DNA from: Calditrichota bacterium
GTDB taxonomy: Bacteria; Calditrichota; Calditrichia; RBG-13-44-9
Length of the DNA: 5,460 bases
Direction: 5' to 3'
NCBI GenBank assembly: GCA_016934605.1
Contig: JAFGSO010000053.1
Span: 1-5,460 of the forward strand
Shown: positions 1 to 5,460 of the stretch, piece after piece
How positions within the stretch are numbered: the stretch's first letter is position 1
Layout of the letters: each line of letters starts with the position of its first letter
Position numbers and translations under genes: made by a program
The notes under the pieces: model-generated
Databases searched by the model: none
Seen by the model: the letters and a program-made list of their open reading frames with translations, nothing else
Told to the model about the DNA's origin: nothing

Positions 1-102
1 AGAACATGATATGCGTCTACTAAGGCACAGAACCGGAAACGGGGATACAGGGCTATGGCGACATCTAAACTCTTTTGATCCAGTTCCCTAATCGACAATG
101 GC

Positions 103-174
103 TGAATTCCGCCAGGCGGATCCCCGCCAGAGGGGGGGCAGGCTGCCATCCCGGCGGAGTTCAGGAGGAAGGAT
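103..174 (+). repeat. GC-rich palindromic repeat, copy A
   Basis: A palindrome TCCGCC-A-GGCGGA (108-120) is followed by a second small palindrome GGCAG-G-CTGCC (137-147), then CCCGGCGG (150-157) and a GAAGGAT tail (168-174). The same order of blocks (TGAA-TCCGCC hairpin, CCCGGCGG, GAAGGAT) occurs on the opposite strand at 230-277, so this is probably one member of a dispersed intergenic repeat family. Copy A is longer because of about 29 extra bases between the first hairpin and CCCGGCGG. Copy number elsewhere in the genome is unknown. Confidence 0.55.
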
Positions 175-229
175 CAATACGTTGGTTTGTAGTTTCAATC
201 CCGTTTCCTGACTCCCGACTCCCCCCTTA

Positions 230-277
230 ATCCTTCATCCCCGCCGGGAGGGCGAGTCCGCCAACCGGCGGACTTCA
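230..277 (-). repeat. GC-rich palindromic repeat, copy B, just downstream of the operon
   Basis: Read on the minus strand, this has TGAAGTCCGCC-GGTT-GGCGGACT (an 8-bp stem at 255-262/267-274 with a 4-nt loop), then CCCGGCGG (plus-strand 241-248), then GAAGGAT (plus-strand 230-236). It matches the block order of copy A at 103-174 in inverted orientation. The hairpin begins about a dozen bases after the stop codon of the NlpC/P60 gene, so in the operon transcript it would form a strong 3' stem. There is no U-tract behind it, so it is not a standard intrinsic terminator, but it could slow 3' decay or assist termination. Confidence 0.55.
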
Positions 278-286
278 TCCTTAATT

Positions 287-1135
287 TTATAGTACTCTCT
301 GCACCTTCACAAAAAGACTCTTCAGATACTCTTCGTATAGCGGATGTCCGGAATTCAGACTGTTTATCCCCACTTTCCCCCGTGAATGAATATAGAGACC
401 GTCACCGATGTAAATAGCCACGTGATTGATGCGCTGATCACTTTTGCCGAAGAATAACAGATCTCCGGTCTGAAGATGTTCGATGCCATCCACAATCGGA
501 ATAGTGTGACCAATTTTGGCCTGCTGGCCGGAGTCCCGCGGCAAATCCATATTCAGCAGACGAAAAACGGTTTGAACAAATCCGGAACAGTCGAATCCCT
601 TGGTTGAATTTCCGCCCCACAGATACGGGATACCAGAAAATTTTCGGGCCTGTTCGATTAACTGCTTTTTCCCGATTTTGATTTTCTCCTGCTCTTCCTG
701 TGACCGAACCGCCTCTTTTTTAACAAAGCCAGTACGCCGGTCAGGCAGTTCAACCTGAATAAAATTTTCATCGGAACCAATTTTTTTCAGGCGGATGCAG
801 GGCACCAGATCGGTCAGGACTTCCGAATCGAAATTTTTCTGGCTGCGTACCACCGCATAATTTTCGTGAACGATTATATAATTGTGATGGTACCACTCAT
901 CAGCAATATTTTCGTCAACCTGATGAAGTGTGTGTTTGCTGATCCATCCCCGGTATCCATCCCAGTTCCGGATCGACAAAAAATCATCCCGTTTGTCAAG
1001 CACCGGAACGATAGTACCCAGTAAGGTCTGATTCACCTGCTCGGACTGAAAAATTGAAAAAGCCCTCATACTTGCCACACTCACATTGATGATCCCGTAA
1101 AACAGGGCATCATCATGAATCCAGTATTTGTCCAT
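287..1135 (-). CDS. SH3b-NlpC/P60 endopeptidase, YkfC-like (gamma-D-Glu-diamino acid cleavage)
   Basis: This 282-residue protein is complete, from ATG at 1135-1133 to TAA at 289-287, with GGAAG at 1142-1146 six bases before the start. Residues ~10-145 look like two bacterial SH3-type domains (for example RGWISK at 62-67 and TGFVKKEAV at 135-143). Residues ~155-282 are an NlpC/P60 cysteine peptidase: FDCSGF places the nucleophile at C183, NHVAIYIG gives H238, and H250 is the third catalytic position. The LPRDS motif puts D201 eighteen residues after the cysteine. From memory, Bacillus cereus YkfC has Cys238, Asp256, His291 and His303, a nearly identical spacing, and its Asp binds the free amino end of L-Ala-gamma-D-Glu. 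I therefore infer cleavage of released muropeptides between D-Glu and the diamino acid. No signal peptide or lipobox is visible, so it probably acts in the cytoplasm. It is last in the operon, 26 bases after the reductase gene. Confidence 0.9.
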   Translation of the reverse strand: MDKYWIHDDALFYGIINVSVASMRAFSIFQSEQVNQTLLGTIVPVLDKRDDFLSIRNWDGYRGWISKHTLHQVDENIADEWYHHNYIIVHENYAVVRSQKNFDSEVLTDLVPCIRLKKIGSDENFIQVELPDRRTGFVKKEAVRSQEEQEKIKIGKKQLIEQARKFSGIPYLWGGNSTKGFDCSGFVQTVFRLLNMDLPRDSGQQAKIGHTIPIVDGIEHLQTGDLLFFGKSDQRINHVAIYIGDGLYIHSRGKVGINSLNSGHPLYEEYLKSLFVKVQRVL

Positions 1136-1161
1136 AATTTTCTTCCGATGTTATAAATTTT

Positions 1162-2157
1162 TCAGCTTTCTTCCTTTTCCATTCGATCCAGCAAGACCTT
1201 CAACCTTTCCTCATACAGATCTTCCAGGTAATCAATATCATCTTTTTCCAGCTGAACAATTCCGGTGCTGTTTTCTTTGGCCTGTTCTGCCGTTCTGATT
1301 CCGGGAATCACGGTGGAAATTTCCGGGTAGCTGAGGATGTAGCTGAGTGCCAGTTGAGCAAGGGAAATATCATATTTCTTGGCTAAATTCCACAGGGGTT
1401 TTAGATCTTCTAGTGCCTGTTTTAGCATAGGTAGTTTCAGGCGGAAATGACGATGATCTTTCTCATCAAAGGTTGTATCTCCGGTAAACTTTCCGGTCAG
1501 TAATCCAAATTGCAGCGGCATTCTGGCAATAATTCCGAAACCGGACTGGGATGCTCTGTGTACGATGGGCAGAGCACGCTGATTGATAATGTTTAATACC
1601 AGTTGAAAACCATCTCCCAGCCTTTTATTCATCATAAAATCAGCCTCCGGGAATGGATTGTAGGTATTCAGCGAAATACCCCAATACCTGATTTTTCCGT
1701 CCCGCTGCAATATCTCCAGAGCTTCAAGACATTCGCCGTTTTCGAGGTGATTCATTCGCGCCGTATGAAGCTGATAGTAATCTATCCAGTCCCGTTTCAG
1801 CCGGCGCAAACTTTCCTCGCAGGCCTTCAGGATATAATCCCGGGAATAATCGAAAAAGATTTTTTCGTTTTCATCCAGACGATGCCCCACCTTGGTGGCG
1901 ATAACCATTTCCGGATTTTTTCCGAATACTTCACCGATCAGATTTTCCGAATGACCAAGTCCGTAAAAATCTGCCGTGTCATAAAAATTAATGCCCCGAT
2001 CGGCTGCCTCCATTAAAGCGTTCCTGGATTCAGAATCTATTGTTTCTCCCCAGCCCAGAGGGGTATTTCCTGCCATGAACACACCTCCTATAGCCCATGC
2101 TCCGAATCCCACTTCACTGACTGAAAGATCGGTTTTGCCGAATTGTCTTCTATTCAT
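1162..2157 (-). CDS. Aldo/keto reductase (COG0667 type), NAD(P)H-dependent
   Basis: This is a complete 331-residue single-domain aldo/keto reductase of normal length. It opens with the family's typical strand and turn (LSVSEVGFGAW, 11-21). The catalytic tetrad is visible: D60 in FYDTAD, Y65 in DFYG, K89 in IATKVG and H131 in YYQLHTA. The cofactor loop is near the C-terminus, IPGIRTAEQAKEN (284-296), with R288 and N296 typical of NADP(H) binding. It is cytosolic, with no signal sequence. The ATG (2157-2155) lies inside the end of the upstream namZ gene, an 8-bp overlap, so the two are probably co-translated; a GAGGGAG sequence sits at 2171-2177, somewhat far upstream (13 bases). The substrate cannot be read from sequence. 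Sitting between two peptidoglycan-degrading enzymes, it may reduce or oxidise a sugar or aldehyde from salvage, but housekeeping detoxification is equally possible. Confidence 0.93.
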   Translation of the reverse strand: MNRRQFGKTDLSVSEVGFGAWAIGGVFMAGNTPLGWGETIDSESRNALMEAADRGINFYDTADFYGLGHSENLIGEVFGKNPEMVIATKVGHRLDENEKIFFDYSRDYILKACEESLRRLKRDWIDYYQLHTARMNHLENGECLEALEILQRDGKIRYWGISLNTYNPFPEADFMMNKRLGDGFQLVLNIINQRALPIVHRASQSGFGIIARMPLQFGLLTGKFTGDTTFDEKDHRHFRLKLPMLKQALEDLKPLWNLAKKYDISLAQLALSYILSYPEISTVIPGIRTAEQAKENSTGIVQLEKDDIDYLEDLYEERLKVLLDRMEKEES

Positions 2158-3391
2158 AAAGCAAATATTTCTCCCTCTTTTTCATGAAATCAGTTAATTC
2201 AGACTGCCAACTGTCCCGAATCACGCTTGGTGGATCTCCTGCAGTTAATCTGAGACGGATCTGATCTGTACCACAGAGTCTGTCGAAATGGGCAGAACGC
2301 CAGCCGAAGCTATCGGGATATAATGTGTGAATGGTATTCACGATAGAAATTCCCGCAAAATAGGGTTGCAGGATATCACGATCAATATTTTTCAGGACAA
2401 AGCCACTGCATTCAATACCACGATGTTTTGGGTTCTCAGATACACCGGGAATTTCAGCTGGTGTAAAAGTAGTGTCCCGAAAGGACAATCCGTCCAAAGA
2501 AAGGTTATTTAATTCTTCCGCTACTTTTTTCCCATCCATCCACGGGGCTCCGAAAATAAGAAACGGTATTGAGGTTCCCCTTCCTTCGGAAACATTTGTG
2601 CCTTCCAGCAGGCACGTCCCGGGATATACGGTGGCTGTGGTAAGATTGGTCATATTAGGGGAGGGGGGTATAAAATTCAAACCGGTTTCATCGAACCACA
2701 TGGTTCTTTTCCAGTTGGTTATCGGAACAACATTTAAATTTGCACGTACTCCGTCCTCAAGCCATCCCTCTCCGTTAAACATCCTAGCCAGTTCTCCGAC
2801 AGTCAGGCCATGGCGTACCGGTAGTGGAAGCAAGCCCACAAAACTGGCAAACGCAGTGTCCAGGACATTTCCCTCAACATCGGTACCATTTATGGGATTG
2901 GGACGGTCCAGCACCACGAAGGGAATTCCATTTTCTGCAGCCGCTTCCAGAGAAAGAGCCATTGTGTATATATAGGTATAATATCTGGCGCCAATATCCT
3001 GGATGTCAAAAATCAGCATATCCAGTCCTGCCAGCATTTCAGGAGTTGGTTTTCTGGTACTCCCATAGAGGCTGTACACCGGTATCTGTTTCGTAGTATC
3101 ATACTCTGTTTCTATTGTGGCGCCTGCTTCGGCTTTACCGAGAATGCCATGTTCCGGTCCGAAAAGTGCCCCCACAGTCACATCATCCGTATCCATAAAA
3201 ATATCGGTAATAAATTCTCCCTCCGAATTAACAGCCGTATGGTTTGCGATGATGCCAACATTTTTCCCGCTGAAAAGCGGCATATAGTCAGCCACATTGT
3301 CGAGGCCGGTTTTGATATTGCCGGCAGGTGTGTCCACGGTCTGACAACCGAGAAGAAGAATGAGAATCTGAATAACAAGAAGTTTTTTCAT
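2150..3391 (-). CDS. namZ: Exo-beta-N-acetylmuramidase lipoprotein (DUF1343, GH171 NamZ family)
   Basis: This is a complete 413-residue protein with a short signal peptide ending in a lipobox, LLGC, with C16 as the lipidated residue. DUF1343 landmarks occur in order: TGLDN (28-32), VGIIANHTAV (45-54), LFGPEHG (76-82), FDIQDIGARYYTY (128-140), DRPNPI (162-167), SPNMT (244-248), GTNVSEGRGT (264-273) and FDRLCGTDQIR (369-379). The family includes Bacillus subtilis NamZ (YbbC), which removes MurNAc from the non-reducing end of glycan fragments and works with NagZ; that role is inferred here. As a lipoprotein it should act in the periplasm or at a membrane face. The start is well supported: AGAAGAGGA lies at 3399-3407, with eight bases between GAGG and the ATG. 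It follows the membrane acyltransferase gene by 20 bases and overlaps the reductase start, so it belongs to the same transcript. Confidence 0.92.
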   Translation of the reverse strand: MKKLLVIQILILLLGCQTVDTPAGNIKTGLDNVADYMPLFSGKNVGIIANHTAVNSEGEFITDIFMDTDDVTVGALFGPEHGILGKAEAGATIETEYDTTKQIPVYSLYGSTRKPTPEMLAGLDMLIFDIQDIGARYYTYIYTMALSLEAAAENGIPFVVLDRPNPINGTDVEGNVLDTAFASFVGLLPLPVRHGLTVGELARMFNGEGWLEDGVRANLNVVPITNWKRTMWFDETGLNFIPPSPNMTNLTTATVYPGTCLLEGTNVSEGRGTSIPFLIFGAPWMDGKKVAEELNNLSLDGLSFRDTTFTPAEIPGVSENPKHRGIECSGFVLKNIDRDILQPYFAGISIVNTIHTLYPDSFGWRSAHFDRLCGTDQIRLRLTAGDPPSVIRDSWQSELTDFMKKREKYLLYE

Positions 3392-3411
3392 AACCGTATC
3401 CTCTTCTTTTT
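3392..3411 (-). promoter_or_regulatory. Ribosome binding site region of namZ in a 20-base intergenic gap
   Basis: The whole gap between the acyltransferase stop and the namZ ATG is taken up by a purine-rich stretch containing AGAAGAGGA (3399-3407, minus strand). The spacing of eight bases to the ATG is near ideal. There is no room for a separate promoter or terminator, which supports a single transcript. Confidence 0.7.
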
Positions 3412-4512
3412 TTATATTTTGATGAATATCTTTTTCTGATAAAAAATAATCATGATCACCAGCCAGAAAAGAATATTAACCACTGCAAAAATGAGGGAAG
3501 CGTTCATGGGACTTGCCCAGCTGGCCAGCCAGTTTTGATAGATCCAGGTTTTAAGTGCCATGGAATTTCCATCCGGACCGGTTACTTTAATAAAAACCAG
3601 CATTTTTGCCAGAAGGCCTGACAGTACGAATACGGCAATGGCATTCATACCGTATACTACCGCCGGATAGGCCCATTTTTTAATACCTTTAACATCAATC
3701 AGGAAATAACAGAATCCCAGAAACTGTAAAGCTGCTCCTGTGGTGAAAACCACATAGGAGCTGGTCCAGAGCGATTTATTAATGGGGAATACGATATCCC
3801 ATAACAGACCCACAACAATGACCAGCCAGCCGATGACGAACATCCAGCCGGCGATTTCGACCTTCTCTTTTCCGGACTGCAGAAGATGGCCGGTCAATAC
3901 ACCGCTCATGGCGGTAGATATAGCCGGAATGGTGCTCAGAATTCCTTCCGGATCCCAGGTCTGTTTCCACATGTGCCCGTGAAGAAGCATATTGTCGATA
4001 TAGGCAGCCAGATTTCCTTCAACACTCAGGTCTCCGGCACCATATCCGGGTACAGGTATCAGTTTCATGATAGCCCAGTAAAAAATCAATAAACCTCCGG
4101 TTATCCAGGCCTGAGCTTTCAGTCCGGTATTCATGGTGATAACTGCTGAAATACCATACACAACAGCAATCCGCTGAAGTACCCCGGGAATACGGATTTG
4201 AGCAAAATTAAAATAGGGTATTAAATGCAAAATCAGCCCCAGTCCGAAAATAATCGCAGTTCTTCTTAGAATTTTCAGATAGAGATAGGTACGGTCATGC
4301 TTTTCCAGCTGTTTTTTCTGAGATAAGGTTATCGCCACACCGACAATAAAAAGGAAAAATGGGAAAATCAGGTCGGTAGGTGTCCAGCCGTGCCATTGTG
4401 CATGAGCCAGTGGGGGATAAATAGCAGACCAGCTGCCGGGATTATTAACCAGAATCATTCCGGCAATGGTGATTCCGCGAAATGCGTCCAGTGAAATCAG
4501 TCTCTTTTGCAT
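3412..4512 (-). CDS. HGSNAT/DUF5009-like (COG4299) multi-pass membrane acetyltransferase homologue
   Basis: This is a complete 366-residue, very hydrophobic protein with about ten membrane segments by eye (roughly 10-24, 45-63, 84-100, 112-127, 134-152, 191-211, 219-239, 250-272, 282-308, 337-358), the usual length for bacterial COG4299/NagX-like proteins. Landmarks are SLDAFRG (7-13), LAHAQWHGWTPTDLIFP (35-51), RIPGVLQRIA (107-116), DPEGILSTIPA (187-197) and FPINKSLWTSS (242-252). H37 aligns with the histidine (His269, from memory) used by human heparan-alpha-glucosaminide N-acetyltransferase, which moves acetyl from cytosolic acetyl-CoA to glucosamine across the membrane. Family membership is clear, but activity here is inferred; an amino-sugar transport role has also been proposed for NagX. 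The start is strong: GAAGGA at 4520-4525, seven bases before the ATG. It is the first gene of the leftward operon, so the operon promoter should lie in 4513-5005. Confidence 0.9.
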   Translation of the reverse strand: MQKRLISLDAFRGITIAGMILVNNPGSWSAIYPPLAHAQWHGWTPTDLIFPFFLFIVGVAITLSQKKQLEKHDRTYLYLKILRRTAIIFGLGLILHLIPYFNFAQIRIPGVLQRIAVVYGISAVITMNTGLKAQAWITGGLLIFYWAIMKLIPVPGYGAGDLSVEGNLAAYIDNMLLHGHMWKQTWDPEGILSTIPAISTAMSGVLTGHLLQSGKEKVEIAGWMFVIGWLVIVVGLLWDIVFPINKSLWTSSYVVFTTGAALQFLGFCYFLIDVKGIKKWAYPAVVYGMNAIAVFVLSGLLAKMLVFIKVTGPDGNSMALKTWIYQNWLASWASPMNASLIFAVVNILFWLVIMIIFYQKKIFIKI

Positions 4513-5005
4513 GAGAAAATCCTTCAGTAATGGGTTCAGTCACAAAGAATTTATAAAGCGGATGATAATTTCACAAGCCAATTTATAGTCGCTTTTGGAT
4601 AATTAGCATAATATAATTTAGATTTTCCACTATTAATTTTTCAAATATTTCAATTATTTTGACATTTTGAGGAAGTGAATAAGAATAATTGTCCAAGGAT
4701 TAACACGGATTAACACAAAAATGTCTTATATATTTTCATTCGTGTTAATCAGTGGAATTCGTGGAAAAATATAATATCATATTAATTCTACCAATTTATA
4801 TACCTATACTCTGATTATTTGCTAAATTAGTATCATAACCTGATAAAATTAATGTAGAATAATTTCATTTTAAACTTTTCATTTCAATAAATAATCGCAG
4901 TGAAATTGTCAGGTTAAATTCATTGCATTGAACCAAAAAATATTTTGCTAAACTATAAAAATTTAGACAAACAGACATGATATTTAAATCGGGAAAATAT
5001 CTGCA
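4513..5005. promoter_or_regulatory. Long AT-rich divergent intergenic region between the operon and the GH3 gene
   Basis: These 493 bases separate two genes that start away from each other, and are much richer in A and T than either coding flank. No ORF of note lies in them. Both promoters must be here unless the genes are transcribed from within neighbours. For the leftward operon, a weak sigma-70-like pair is visible on the minus strand: TTGAAA at 4639-4644 and TAAATT at 4615-4620, spacing 18, implying a ~100-base leader. For the GH3 gene, TTGAAC at 4928-4933 and TATAAA at 4954-4959 have a spacing of 20, which is long. Such boxes are common by chance in AT-rich DNA, so individual assignments are weak. 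A 9-bp direct repeat TTTGCTAAA (4818-4826, 4944-4952) could be an operator. The region also holds the repeat element at 4697-4764. Confidence 0.45.
4697..4764. repeat. Intergenic direct/inverted repeat element (GATTAACAC family)
   Basis: GGATTAACAC is tandemly duplicated (4697-4706 and 4707-4716), and its complement CGTGTTAATC lies at 4741-4750. The first copy plus the next base pairs over 10 bp (4698-4707 with 4741-4750), and the second over 9 bp (4708-4716 with 4742-4750), giving two alternative hairpins. ATTCGTG is also repeated 19 bases apart (4738-4744, 4757-4763). This wording, a run of 'attcgtgttaatc...gtggaattcgtgg', resembles dispersed intergenic repeats I have seen in environmental bacterial genomes, which is recollection rather than a search result. 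It contains no ORF and is not a CRISPR array. It lies in the region expected to carry the promoters. Confidence 0.5.
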
Positions 5006-5460
5006 ATGAACATGCATAAATTATTCAGAAATTTGTATTTTTGCATTCTCCCGTTGATGGTTGTTCTGAGTTGCGCAGGCAGTCGAGAAGAGAAGCAGGC
5101 TGACTGGGTGGACCGACAGATGAGTATTATGTCCCTGGAGCAGAAAGTCGGTCAGATGATGGTTTTTGACTATACACCCAATTTTTTTAATGAAAATGAT
5201 CCGGTATTCAGAAATCTGATCGAGACTATCGAAAAGTGCCATGTAGGCGGAGTTATCATCTGGAGAGGAAATCCCTATGCAGTTGCACGAAGCATTGACC
5301 GTATCCAGGCGGTGTCCGACATCCCCCTGCTGATAATGGCAGACATGGAATGGGGGACACCCATGAGAATTAATGAAGGCATAAATTTTCCGATTAATAT
5401 GGCCATTGGTGCAACCGGCTCAGAAGACTATGCTTACACTGTTGGTAAAATCACCGCCGA
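5006..5460 (+). CDS. nagZ: GH3 family beta-N-acetylglucosaminidase-type lipoprotein (NagZ-like), 3' end outside the window
   Basis: The first 151 codons are open to the window edge. The N-terminus is a lipoprotein signal, with VLSC placing the lipidated cysteine at C23. GH3 TIM-barrel landmarks follow: SLEQKVGQMM (43-52), CHVGGVIIW (78-86), IPLLIMADMEWG (106-117) and INFPINMAIGAT (126-137). D113 is at the position of the Asp that binds substrate at the -1 site in GH3. Family members cut terminal GlcNAc from peptidoglycan fragments, and this fits the divergent namZ; the NagZ-specific His/Asp catalytic loop lies beyond the window, so specificity is inferred. The motif reads DMEWG instead of the common DQEGG of classical NagZ, closer to larger GH3 proteins of Bacteroidetes that, as I recall, carry a C-terminal beta-lactamase-like domain. 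A start at 5012 (third residue) is also possible. Only a weak GGGAAA (4991-4996) precedes the ATG, unlike the operon genes. Confidence 0.88.
   Translation, partial: MNMHKLFRNLYFCILPLMVVLSCAGSREEKQADWVDRQMSIMSLEQKVGQMMVFDYTPNFFNENDPVFRNLIETIEKCHVGGVIIWRGNPYAVARSIDRIQAVSDIPLLIMADMEWGTPMRINEGINFPINMAIGATGSEDYAYTVGKITA

Larger units (their letters stand above)
1..286. other. Non-coding region with GC-rich repeats, downstream of the operon
   Basis: I see no convincing gene here. The plus strand has a short open frame from the window edge to a TAA at 89-91, and the minus strand is open from about 173 to 1; neither has a ribosome binding site in the window or a recognisable full domain. The content is mostly two related GC-rich hairpin repeats (about 103-174 and 230-277), plus C-rich low-complexity sequence including a GACTCCC tandem duplication at 210-223 and TTCATCC repeated at 234-240 and 274-280. 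The region lies just past the stop codon of the last gene of the leftward operon, so it also contains that operon's 3' end. No classical terminator with a T-run was found. Confidence 0.6.

Noticed and set aside
255..274. 8-bp GC stem with AACC loop as an intrinsic terminator for the leftward operon
   Set aside because: On the minus strand the stem is followed by TCGCCCTCCC and not a T-run, so it does not meet the standard pattern; it is described as part of the repeat instead.
1603..2016. Plus-strand open frame of 137 codons opposite the aldo/keto reductase
   Set aside because: The minus-strand reading contains the catalytic D, Y, K and H in order; the plus-strand frame is a shadow.
2399..2413. 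ECSGF in NamZ resembling the NlpC/P60 nucleophile motif DCSGF
   Set aside because: No following His motif or NlpC fold is present, and it lies within the DUF1343 C-terminal domain; the likeness is coincidental.
2472..2975. Long plus-strand open frame (167 codons) opposite namZ
   Set aside because: It is antisense to a gene with unambiguous family motifs along its whole length, has no ribosome binding site, and its translation shows no recognisable domain.
4697..4764. CRISPR-like repeats
   Set aside because: Repeat units are only 10 bp and directly adjacent, with no spacers and no cas genes.
4836..4916. 8-bp inverted repeat TAACCTGA/TCAGGTTA
   Set aside because: Arms are 65 bases apart, and one or two such matches are expected by chance in a region of this size.
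4948..4966. CTAAA...TTTAG inverted repeat near the GH3 promoter as an operator
   Set aside because: Five-base arms in AT-rich DNA are too short to separate from chance.
5021..5242. Minus-strand open frame of 73 codons opposite the GH3 gene
   Set aside because: The plus-strand frame has a lipobox and GH3 motifs in the same interval, so this is a shadow frame.

Overview
The window looks like bacterial chromosome from a Gram-negative organism. Two lipoproteins carry clear lipoboxes, there is an inner-membrane acyltransferase-like protein, and the glycosidases are of the exported kind. Four of the five genes have purine-rich Shine-Dalgarno sequences. The protein flavour, the GC-rich hairpin repeats and the 'cgtgttaatc'-type intergenic repeat would suit a lineage in or near the FCB group (Calditrichota or Marinimicrobia-like), but this placement is an impression. 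No rRNA, tRNA or phylogenetic marker is present to test it.

Layout. Positions 1-286 hold no gene I can support. They contain two related GC-rich palindromic repeat copies facing each other, downstream of the leftward operon. Positions 287-4512 are a compact minus-strand operon, listed here in transcription order: an 11-TM-type HGSNAT/DUF5009 (COG4299) membrane acetyltransferase homologue; a DUF1343/GH171 NamZ-type exo-N-acetylmuramidase lipoprotein; an aldo/keto reductase whose start overlaps the end of namZ by 8 bp; and a cytoplasmic SH3b-NlpC/P60 YkfC-like gamma-D-glutamyl-diamino acid endopeptidase. Positions 4513-5005 are a long, AT-rich, divergent intergenic region with a small direct/inverted repeat element. 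From 5006 the first 151 codons of a GH3 (NagZ-type) lipoprotein read rightward and run off the window.

How the genes fit together. NagZ-type and NamZ-type enzymes are complementary exo-glycosidases that take GlcNAc and MurNAc from glycan ends. YkfC-type NlpC/P60 enzymes cut the stem peptide after L-Ala-D-Glu. The COG4299 protein has the conserved histidine used by human HGSNAT to acetylate terminal glucosamine across a membrane, and such proteins (NagX) often sit with amino-sugar genes. The whole set reads as a peptidoglycan salvage module. Its two unassigned steps are the membrane acetyltransferase and the reductase, and they are the most interesting part of the window. No CRISPR array, phage gene, toxin gene or complete mobile element was seen.
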